From Hypomesus transpacificus (taxonomy: Eukaryota; Chordata; Actinopteri; Osmeriformes; Osmeridae), in NCBI RefSeq assembly GCF_021917145.1, contig NC_061071.1, positions 5,289,689 to 5,353,688 of the forward strand: a stretch of 64,000 bases of DNA, written 5' to 3'. The position numbers were made by a program, and so were the translations under genes. Shown here in pieces: positions 55,389-64,000 of this stretch; position 1 is the first letter of the stretch, and every line of letters starts with the position of its first letter. The notes below the pieces were generated by a model. The model made no database searches, was not told the DNA's origin, and saw only the letters and a program-made list of their open reading frames with translations.

Positions 55389-57755
55389 AGGGATGCGTAT
55401 TGACAAGATTTTAACGATTTCGACTCCTTCTCAATTCCTGCTTATCGATTTGATTCCTTATCGATTCTCCCCTCTACAGGCAACTAGGTCTGCACGTCCT
55501 GCACCCCCCCCACACACACTTGTTCTAAACAAATTTTTCTAACTGGCTTTGACTGGCTCTGAAATGAGCTAATACCTACCACCTCTGGGCCTCTGTTTTC
55601 AAAACTAAATCTAGTCGGAGATAGAAACTTTCAGTTTCCTTGTGTTCAAGCTTCTATTACTAGGACTTACAGGGGTCCTAACAACAGGGGAAATAACTTC
55701 AGAGTGTCACCTTTCAAAAGAGACCATTTACATGGATGTACTCCAAATGGTTCAACAACAGCTTTCAATGTACTTTGGGTATGTTGTTTAGGTGTTTTCA
55801 GGCACATTTAACAGGACTAGGCTATTTAAAGGTTAAACAATTAAAACGCTTAAGTTTAATAATCGATTAAAAATCGATATGCTCAGTTTAATAATGGGAC
55901 ACGCAAACGTTTGCTGATAACACACGTCCCCCGATAACGTGTAGTGATCAATAATGGGAAAGGAATGCCGGAGCTAAAATGTAGGCCTATGCTTCAAACG
56001 ACGGACAGAAGATAACTTGATCGACTACACACAATAAAGGTAAATTGCTTCACACAGTAACAAGTGGTTGTGATCACTCTTGGGCAGTTTAGCTCTACCC
56101 CATGGGCGGCGCTAGGGAAGAGTTAGCATGCAGGTGCTTCAGCACTTCCAAGAAAGACCAAAGCACCCGCACCCCCAAAAATATTGCTCATTTATAAAAT
56201 GGATGGGGAAAGAAAAGATGCCTGGAGGATCTGAAAAAACTATTTTGCACAGGAATTAGCGCAAAAAATTGCGCTCGCGCACTATGCGCGATCGCATTCA
56301 TGTCGGCCCGATGTATGTGTGCTATCTGGGGAGTTGAATAGCAAATGGATGTGAGATGACCGCATCAAAGTTGACATATTTTCCTAACAGTAATTATAAT
56401 TTGACAGTATGTTTAACAACATGACTAGCCAGCTATCGAGCTATGTCATTGTCCCCAAATAAAATCTAGAGTTTTAAAAAGAAAATAATCGGCCATGTGT
56501 AGAGTTGGCCGCAGGCTGTCTGAAGTAGATTGCTAGCGAGGTAAATAGTGAATGGGATGTGAGATGAGCGGTTACGTGACACTGACACACAGTACATTCA
56601 GAAAGCTAACATTTTCAAATAGGTATTCAATAAATAAATAAATATTGAAGTCAATCATTGTTGTAAATTACAAGTTAGCTTCTTGTTAAAGTCTTTCAAA
56701 GTTGTAAATGGAGGCTTTGAGTCCGTCACTGTTGTTATGGTTACTTATTTCAGACACTTTGTACTGGCTCATATACTATGTTGCCAGCGGAATAATTTAG
56801 AACGGTGAAAAGACAGTTTTGCTGCAATGACGCGGTAGGTGTCCGTTATCATCCGATAATGGACACCCCTGCAGCCAATCAGAATCGAGTATTCACCCAG
56901 ACCATGGTATAAACCTTGATATTTTAACGTGGATGTATACCTAACCAAATTGCACTGTAGGGGGTAAGTAAAAATCTTTGAACCTGTGTGTATGCCTTGT
57001 GTATGAAATTACCTCATCAAACGTGACGTGCTAACATGGATGCAGCTATGAAGCCGCCGGGTTTGCTTCAGGGAAAATGTATTTTTAAGAAGCTTCCCAA
57101 TGGAAACCTCGACAAGACTAAGGTTCTTTGCACCCGCGATGTTTACACGCTGCTGACTGTTTTTTTAAGTTGCCTTTCTGTTCTAAAAAGCCTTTGAAAA
57201 TGTCATTGACGTCATACACATCGTACGACCAGAGCTACTGCTTTACGGCAAGCTCTGGTCACTTCCTTTTTTCTCTCAAGGCATCGCCAACACCATAGTT
57301 TTGGCTTGCTAATGTTGTTGCTAATGCACTGACATTCTGATTCCGCTTCGGATGCCATCAAGCAGGAGCTCTGGTCGTATCAGTCCTTCAGTAAGCAATC
57401 AGCATTCATTAGCAGAATTCTAGTGTGTTATGGGAAAAAATGATTGGCTTACAGAGATGGCATGAATTAATTTGACACTTCATAATTCCACATTTTGGTG
57501 TGATTCCTAAAAAAAAGGAAGGGAGGAAGAAAAAAAAGAGCAAAGCACAACATGTTTTCCTGTCGTTTCTCAAAAGAAGAAAATAGAATAAAATACATAA
57601 AATAACCTACCCACATAATGGGACCGTGCTAGTTTAACCTAGTACCAGCAGGCTAATAACTCAAAAGTGATATTAACTGGTAATAAGTAGGCCTATATGA
57701 TCCCTTGGATAGTAATATGGCTATCCCTGTAATCTCAACCAAAGTCAGCAGTCAT
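55389..57755. other. Host intergenic sequence with degraded DNA-transposon-like pieces
   Basis: 55389-55480 (agggatgcgtattgacaag, atcgatt-rich) and 56827-56935 (gtccgttatcatccgataatggacac, ccaatcagaatcgagtattc) look like ends of non-autonomous DNA transposons common in fish, but I cannot pair their termini. No gene is recognised. 55107-55127 holds a small perfect inverted repeat (aacgcaac/gttgcgtt). Confidence 0.4.
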
Positions 57756-58630
57756 TAGTGATGGGAAGTTCGGTTCTTTTTGCTGATTCGGTTCTTTGAA
57801 TCTCGTTCAGTAAAATGAACGAATCTTTTTTCGAGTCATTTGTTCATTTCAGGGGGGGGGGGGGGGGGGTTGGGGGCTATACGTCCACTGCAAAGGACGT
57901 ATAGCCCCTATACGTCCACTGTAGGTTAGTGCATGACATGTGCACCAGCAAATACTATTTCAAAATAAATTCCTGCATTAAAATAATGTATCATGAGGTT
58001 GTATGATTTGGTCATGTATTATCACACTAGCATTTAATTATCACGTCAAACAATTACACTGCACTAAACTGTAAGTGTAAATGTAAAGTGAAAATAACAA
58101 AACCAGTCAGTATGATGACTTGAGCGAATATCATTCATTCACGTCTTACTAAAACAGCGGCCACGCGAAAGGGAATAAGGAAACTGTTTCCTCTACTAAA
58201 AAGTACAATGCGGGTCACGTGAAAAAAGGATCCAAAGACTCGTAGAAAGACCGAGTCGGGGAAGGAACTAATCATTCGTTTCCTCTAGCTACAGAGCCTA
58301 TGCAGGTCACGTGAAAAATGATCCAAAGACTCGTAGAAAGACCGAGTCGGGAAAGGAACGAATCGTTCGTTTCCTCTAGCTACAGAGCCTATGCAGGTCA
58401 CGTGAAAAATGATCCAAAGACTCGTAGAAAGACCGAGTCGGGAAAGGAACGAATCGTTCGTTTCCTCTAGCTACAGAGCCTATGCAGGTCACGTGAAAAA
58501 TGATCCAAAGACTCGTAGAAAGACCGAGTCGGGAAATGAACGAATCACTCGTTGAGAGGACTCGTTACTCCCGAGTCCTTATAAGGATTCGTTCAAAATG
58601 AACGAATCGTTCACGAACGACACATCACTG
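57756..58630. mobile_element. Non-autonomous hAT-like element, 875 bp
   Basis: Begins tagtgatgggaagttcgg and ends cgaacgacacatcactg; the ends are inverted repeats with mismatches. It is flanked by 8-bp target duplications differing at one base (gcagtcat at 57748-57755, ccagtcat at 58631-58638), which fits hAT. It has no coding capacity. Inside are an 18-base G run (57852-57869), a perfect 14-bp hairpin (57873-57886 with 57895-57908) and 91-bp tandem repeats. Confidence 0.75.
58180..58555. repeat. 91-bp tandem repeat, about four copies
   Basis: Landmark cgtttcctctagc at 58277, 58368 and 58459 gives a 91-bp period, with a partial copy before and after. Each unit has tcacgtgaaaaa and gactcgtagaaagaccgagtc, the latter an imperfect inverted repeat. 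Confidence 0.85.
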
Positions 58631-59435
58631 CCAGTCATACGCATGGTTAGTGTCTGTATTAAATAGATGAATTACTGTGCAGGAAAAACAGCACCCTGAA
58701 GCTACAGATGTAGAGCACGGGTTGGTGATGAATCAGCATCAGTGAGAAGTTGAATTGTCCATTTTGGTAAATATTGCATGAAATTGCTGTTTTCTGAGGG
58801 ATGTGGAGGCAATGTTACCCATGAATGTTATCATTCACACTACTTGTAGGTAGTAAAAAGGTTCTATAAATCGGGATGCTCAAATGTATGCATTATATAA
58901 TTTCATTGCTCAGAAGTCCAGTACAGCTGATGTAGGCCTAGTACAGCTCTTTCAGTTTATTTTTTATATGGCGGGGGGGGGGGGAGGGCGGTGCATGTTT
59001 GTGTGTTAACAATTGAAAAAAACTGTAATAGGCAAACGCGACCCCAACAAAAATATAACATTTCATAGGCTTGAGCGTACTGAAGTTTGACATCAGAATA
59101 AGTCTCATAGTCTGATTGGCTAAGCGACAAACCATACTGCTCAAAAGTGGTGGCTTTACTTGTCTATCATACGCAGTGCTGCGTGCGTAGTCTTCAAGTA
59201 GTGTAGCAAAGCGGCTGTGTTGCTTATGTTTACGGGCAATCCTCTGGTCGGCAAATACTTCACAGCAACTCAAACCAACCGTACAAGCAGTGGCAGTTCT
59301 ACACCAATTGTATTGGGGGGGGCCAGTCTTTAATCAGAGGGGCACATAAAAAAACGGAAACAAATTATATTTAAACATTAGTTAACCCTTCCTTTTACAC
59401 TCCCCTAAGTACTGGGTATTTACACAGAAAGTAAA
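58631..59435. other. Intergenic host sequence
   Basis: No convincing gene. A minus-strand open stretch at 58938-59273 shows no known domain. A G-rich run occurs at 58972-58984. Confidence 0.4.
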
Positions 59436-59660
59436 GGGAATGTTTTGTGTATTATTGGGTATTACCGATTGGTACCAAGATGGTGAATACCTAGATAATT
59501 CGAAGTATTTACCCATTAACTAAATACTAACTTGCTGGTCATTACTGGGAATGTTTTGTGTATTATTGGGTATTACCGATTGGTACCAAGGTGGTAAATA
59601 CAGAGATAGTTCGAAATATTTACCCATTAACTATTTACTAACGTGCTGGTTATTACTGGG
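59436..59660. repeat. 111-bp tandem duplication
   Basis: gggaatgttttgtgtattat begins at 59436 and 59547, with a partial third unit at about 59650. The two copies differ at a few bases (accaagatggtgaat and accaaggtggtaaat). Confidence 0.85.
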
Positions 59661-59934
59661 TAATTTTCACTGGTCCTAATTAGGTAAAGACAGAAGACAA
59701 AACTTAGTATTTACCTGGAAACCTATAAATATTACTATTTAAATACCGCTGGTAGTAAGTTGGTATCTACAGGAGATGTATATGGTAAATTATAATGTGT
59801 TATTGGGTAAATACCACTGCTACTAAAAGACGGCCAAGCTCCAGCAGAATTACGAAAAAAATACTCTACTATTACCCTGCAGTTACCTAAGGTTAATGTC
59901 GGTAACAGTCCACGTCTAATGAGAATATAAGATA

Positions 59935-60665
59935 GTACTATCTGAAACTGGACTGTAAAAGGAAGCCGTGTTTGTTTCCATGGTGTTACCAGGTTCTTAC
60001 CATATTCTTTGTGAGCGAATACCACTTTGTCAATGTTACCCTTAGTATAAACTTGTACTATACGTTCCAAGGCGATACCAGGTAAAACATGGCTATCTTC
60101 TTAGTAAGTAATCTGAAACTGGACTGTAAAAGGAAGCCGTGTTTGTTTCCATGGTGTTACCAGGTTCTTACCATATTCTTTGTAAGCGAATACCACTTTG
60201 TCAATGTTACCCTTAGTATGAACTTGTACTATTAGTTCCAAGGCGATACCAGGTAAAACATGGCTAGTAAGTAATCTGAAACTGGACTGTAAAAGGAAGC
60301 CGTGTTTGTTACCATGGTGTTACCGTGCTCTTACCGTATTCTTTGTAAGCGAATAACACTTTGTCAATGTTACCCTTCGTATGAACTTGTAATATAAGTT
60401 CCAAGGAGATACCAGGTAAAACATGGTTATGTTCTTAGTAAGTAAACTGAAACTGGACTGTAAAAGGAAGCCGTGTTTGTTACCATGGTGTTACCAGGTT
60501 CTTACCATATTCTTTGTGAGCGTATACGACTTTGTCAATGTTACCCTCAGTATGAACTTGTAATCCAAGGCGATACCAGGTAAAACATGGCTATGTACTC
60601 AGTAAGTAATGGACTGGACTGTAAAAGGAAGCCGTGTTTGTCACCATGGTGTTAGCAGGTTCTTA
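59935..60665. repeat. Minisatellite of about 163-171 bp, about 4.5 copies
   Basis: ctgaaactggactg recurs at 59942, 60113, 60276 and 60447, with a variant start at about 60610. Units share aggaagccgtgtttgtt, ccatggtgttacc and gataccaggtaaaacatgg. The 8-bp period difference comes from the gctatcttctta segment being absent or shortened. Confidence 0.85.
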
Positions 60666-62222
60666 CTGATAGGCAGATTTTCTGTGTACAGAGAAGCTTG
60701 AGTCTCTTGCTGTGGTCAAGAGGTCACGCAGCAGGTCTCGGACAACACACATATAGATAGGAGAATGTGCACTTTAACCTTTGGACAGAGCAACTTGCAG
60801 AAAATAGTATAAACAATGAGTGATTGCTGCACCACCTGTGCCTTGTTCTTCCTATGCCTTAAGTTGTGGAATGTATACCGTTTAAGGATATGTTTTGGTG
60901 GTTACTATGTTTGTATGGTCCAGCTCATATATAATGTCTATCTGAGAGACATGTTTCTCACTCATGCCTATCACTCTGTTGTGGACTGATGGTGTGATCC
61001 GAGCAGCTCGATTAATAAACGAAGTCAACTCTTTTTCATTGTGGTGCGTTCCTTGGCCCATCCTCCGACAGAATATCATCATAACACTTACCATATTCTT
61101 TTCAACTGTTCATACCCTTTTCCATGCAATAAGCACAAACTTGGATTATGTTTCTAAGAAAAACATGACAATTCACTCTGTAAATTATAACAATATTTTA
61201 AATTAGAGCACTGTTTCCATGGCATGACACGAACAAATACAAAGGTTAAATCACAATTGCCCCAATGATGGCAGTCAAAGCTATGTGCTCTTGTCGACAT
61301 TTAGTTTTCGGCAGAGGGTCATGCTCCTGGTGCACCGAACACGATAGCGGTGGATATCATCCTCTGGACTGTGAACTACAAGACATATCATAGAAAGAAA
61401 ATAAACATGTTAGCAACGTGGACGAGCAAGGCAATGTCGACTGAGGTAGCTGTCTAGCAATGTGCTAACATTAGCTATAGCCTAACTTTATTTTCAAAAT
61501 ACATGTTATTAGCACAATATCAAAATACAATAATTTAATATGCATTTCTATACTTTTTCTTGACAAATAAATGATGTAATTAGGCTGTGTGTTATTTTGT
61601 GACTTACCTAGTAATGCAAGACAGCTGCTGGAGTTAGCTCACGAAACCAACAACTGTCGAAACCACAGAAAATGTTCAGAATAAAACCCGGAACTTCCAT
61701 ATATTAGTTGGCAGGTGATTGGATGAACCATCGGTCTATTATCGTCCATTACCTACTAGTAGAACGATGATTGGTCCAGAACATATTTTGAGGCCAAAAT
61801 TAGCCATTTAAATCTTTGCTAGCCATTTTAATCTCACGATGCGTGATATCTGCGTCCACAGTTTTTCTCGCTAAGAAAACGAAGCTCCTGAGTGCTAATG
61901 CATCTTAGACTCATTGAACATCTGTTTAAGTAGTATGACATTTACAAAAATATTACTTCAGAGGACGGCTCAAGGCGGTAAAAGCTTAATAAGAAGGCTC
62001 CAAAGGGAGAGGCGGCTGGCAAGGAAAAAACGATGCCCAGTGTGTGCAACCACTTCTAAAGAACCAAAACTACCACAGCATCCTTGGCTACCACACAGGA
62101 TACACTCAGATAAATGGGGCAATCGATTATTCTGTATTCTAAAATAAAATAGGTAGAATCTTAGATATTTGTAGACTATGTTTTATGTTACAGGAGCTGT
62201 AGAAAGACAAACCATAGGGGCC
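60666..62222. other. Intergenic host sequence
   Basis: No family recognised. A minus-strand segment at about 61290-61377, preceded by a tcttgtag acceptor-like site, is open in one frame but short. The plus-strand open stretch 61914-62147 shows no known motif. Confidence 0.35.
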
Positions 62223-62245
62223 NNNNNNNNNNNNNNNNNNNNNNN
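62223..62245. other. Assembly gap of 23 N
   Basis: A short run of N, probably a closed-size gap estimate. Confidence 0.99.
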
Positions 62246-62611
62246 TCGCTGCCACCCGTGCCAAGTCAAACATGGGTGTGACCATGGGCATGAACGGGGT
62301 AACACTTTGAGTTGAGTGGGTGCAGGTGTCACAACCCCATCCCCTGGAGCTCTTTTTTCCTGTCTGTCTGTTTGTGTGTTTTGTGTAATGCTGGGTACAC
62401 ACTCAAATATATCTACATCTATATTTTAAGATTTTCTAAATGTGCGAGACCACAAACATCAAGAAGGGAGGGTAGTCAGATTTTTGTTTCTGTAAATTCA
62501 AATGCAAGTACTTTATTTGATCTTGTTGGTGGCTTTTTTCGTGTCTAGGGTGTAAAGAGGTGGTACGTGCAGAAAGAAGCAGGACAGGGGTCAGTTGAGG
62601 AGAGGAAACAG

Positions 62612-62691
62612 CCCCATGTAAGGAATTAGGCTAGAGAGGAGACTTGTTTGTCCCCATGTAAGGAATTAGGCTAAAGAGAAGACTTGTTTTG
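62612..62691. repeat. 40-bp direct repeat, two copies
   Basis: ccccatgtaaggaattaggct starts at 62612 and 62652, continuing through agaggagacttgttt-like sequence. It lies about 400 bp upstream of the natterin-like promoter; a regulatory role is only a guess. Confidence 0.75.
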
Positions 62692-63028
62692 TCCCAAAGT
62701 CAGTTATGGGGTAAGAACGAGCTGGGGGAGTCACTCTCCCCTCCCGTTAGAATGTTCTTTTCAGTAGGAAGTCAGATAAGGATGACCTGATAGTGTGGTG
62801 CCTTGCTCTTTAGAGCCACTGGTTGCATAAGAATGACCAATGACGGTGGACATCTGTTTATCTTGAACAAACAGTGTGTTGTCTAATAATTGCCAAAGAT
62901 ATTTGTTTGTACTAAAGTCCACTCTTCAGTGTACATGTGTTCAGTAAATAATTATGTCACAACAGTCAAATGCTGTTTTTTTTTCAGTTGATGATTTCCA
63001 AGGAACTCCCTTGGTTATTCCAAAATGC

Positions 63029-63036
63029 TATAAAAG
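63029..63036 (+). promoter_or_regulatory. TATA box of the natterin-like gene
   Basis: TATAAAAG lies 65 bp upstream of the ATG at 63094, predicting transcription start near 63060 and a short 5' UTR of about 35 bases. Confidence 0.7.
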
Positions 63037-63093
63037 TGGCATTCTCTCTGGGGAGAAACAGACATCTATCAGAGAGACATAAAGAAACAAAAC

Positions 63094-64000
63094 ATGCGCC
63101 TGCCAGCCTGGGTCATCTGTGCTTTTCTGCTGCAGAGCATCCTTGCTGAGGACAATGATGGCTACCCGAAGCTTTCCAACGAGATTGTCACTCAAACCGT
63201 CACCAAAACAGTCGTGACCATGGTGGAAGCAACGCAGGCTTCTAGTAAAAGGACTCGAAGAGAAATCCCTCCCCGCCTCGATTACAAGGACGTGTTCGTG
63301 AAATGGGTGAAATGGTCTGGTTCTCTGCCTTCGTTTTCTGTGCAGGCGTACATACCTGGAACGGGAAGAACGGACTACATCTGTGCTTCCCATACTGGTT
63401 GTTACTGGGCCACTGGCTACCACAACCCCACTTTAGGCCCATACTGCTACTACCCCTGCCATGGGGAGCAGGGTAGATCCTCAGAGTTTGATATACTGAT
63501 CAACGAGCAAAATCTGGAGCTGTTGGAGTGGAAGGCTTTCAAAGGTGACTTCAAAAATGGGGTCACTTCATCTGTATCTAGGAAAATGTATGTTGGGATG
63601 CATACATCCGGTATTGGGACAATCTTTGATAAAACGTTCTACCAGCCCCTGCTTGGTGATGAACGATACTTTAAAGAAGACTTTTATATCATGACAATGG
63701 AAACAGGACAATCCGAGCAGAGAATCCATGACATTGAGTACAACATTAATGATCTGGACATGCTTTCCCAACAACCGACTGTATTCAATCAGATGAGAGT
63801 GGAGAACCATAACTGCAGAGACTTGGATCAGGAGGTGAATCTGGAGGGGAGCACAGAGAGACAGAGTACCTGGGAGACAAGCCTCTCCAACAGCCTGACT
63901 CTCTCTGCCTCCATACAGGTCACGGTACCGTTTGTCTCTGCCTCTGCAGGAGTGGAGTACTCAGATGCCAAAACCATCACCAATGGCAACTCCCTGACTG
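63094..64000 (+). CDS. Natterin-like secreted protein (DM9 plus aerolysin-type module), 5' part
   Basis: 302 codons are open from ATG to the window edge with no intron seen; the gene continues beyond. Residues 1-18 form a signal peptide (MRLPAWVICAFLLQSILA). A propeptide-like stretch ends in RTRR (53-56), a furin-type site. Next comes a DM9-type region (VKWVKWSGSLPS, GRTDYICASHTGCYWATGYHNPTLGPYCYYPCHG in pieces, SSEFDILINEQNLELLEWK, YVGMHTSGIGTIF). The start of the aerolysin-like part follows (STERQSTWETSLSNSLTLS, VPFVSASAGVEYS). Natterin-like proteins are widespread in fish as secreted, potentially pore-forming defence proteins, and first known from toadfish venom. The visible part appears intact. 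A TATA box and short leader support this start. Confidence 0.85.
   Translation, partial: MRLPAWVICAFLLQSILAEDNDGYPKLSNEIVTQTVTKTVVTMVEATQASSKRTRREIPPRLDYKDVFVKWVKWSGSLPSFSVQAYIPGTGRTDYICASHTGCYWATGYHNPTLGPYCYYPCHGEQGRSSEFDILINEQNLELLEWKAFKGDFKNGVTSSVSRKMYVGMHTSGIGTIFDKTFYQPLLGDERYFKEDFYIMTMETGQSEQRIHDIEYNINDLDMLSQQPTVFNQMRVENHNCRDLDQEVNLEGSTERQSTWETSLSNSLTLSASIQVTVPFVSASAGVEYSDAKTITNGNSLT

Noticed and set aside
58938-59273. 111-codon minus-strand frame
   Set aside because: No domain, ends in poly-G/C sequence, no supporting splice or promoter signal.
59735-60070. 111-codon minus-strand frame across a minisatellite
   Set aside because: It reads through tandem-repeat DNA and is not kept in the other repeat units.

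Overview
The window looks like teleost fish genomic DNA. Host genes (an IL-1-receptor-family gene, a natterin-like gene, a TRIM B-box fragment), an L2/CR1-type LINE and hAT-like elements all fit a bony fish. No sequence search was possible, so the species is not named.

Region 1 (1-24077) is a satellite-like tandem array of alanine tRNA genes on the minus strand. Each 821-bp monomer carries tRNA-Ala(CGC), tRNA-Ala(TGC), tRNA-Ala(AGC) and a fourth decayed tRNA-Ala, so one monomer covers all three alanine anticodons needed by a eukaryote. There are 29 full monomers plus a partial one. Sixteen of the 29 carry a damaged TGC gene, ten of them with a 13-bp insertion (834-bp monomer). Intact (A) and damaged (B) monomers alternate as a 1655-bp higher-order repeat in two blocks (2466-10740 and 15680-22299). 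A 500-base assembly gap (24078-24577) ends this region.

Region 2 (24589-46936) holds three copies of a 7.7-kb DNA transposon, all minus strand. Copies 1 and 2 are head to tail and differ by about four substitutions and one 12-bp indel. Copy 3 has lost its 5' end. From splice sites and reading phase the complete copies encode one 12-exon protein of 1453 or 1457 aa. It has a DDE-type core (D558, D626, E818 in copy 1) with a D-x-x-H motif, an upstream segment resembling DUF6729, and a C-terminal zinc-finger-like motif. The element sits inside tRNA-Ala(TGC) genes at tRNA positions 6/7. The core motif plus the tRNA target match what I recall of the Dada superfamily, which inserts into multicopy small-RNA genes. 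One tRNA-Ala monomer lies between copies 2 and 3, and an eroded edge monomer (46937-47245) closes the array.

Region 3 (47246-64000) is ordinary host sequence. It holds: a gene-poor stretch with CA repeats; an L2/CR1-like LINE 3' end (49500-50547, plus); a complete-looking seven-coding-exon single-Ig, single-TM, TIR-domain receptor of the IL-1R family (50676-53526, minus); a TRIM B-box exon followed by a frameshifted FN3-like remnant (54695-55388); an 875-bp hAT-like non-autonomous element with 91-bp internal repeats (57756-58630); two minisatellites (59436-60665); a 23-base gap (62223-62245); and the first 302 codons of a natterin-like secreted protein (63094 onward, plus), cut off by the window end.

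The central story is a multicopy tRNA-Ala locus that evolves like a satellite (monomer, tetrad, dimer hierarchy) and hosts a transposon that appears to target those tRNA genes.
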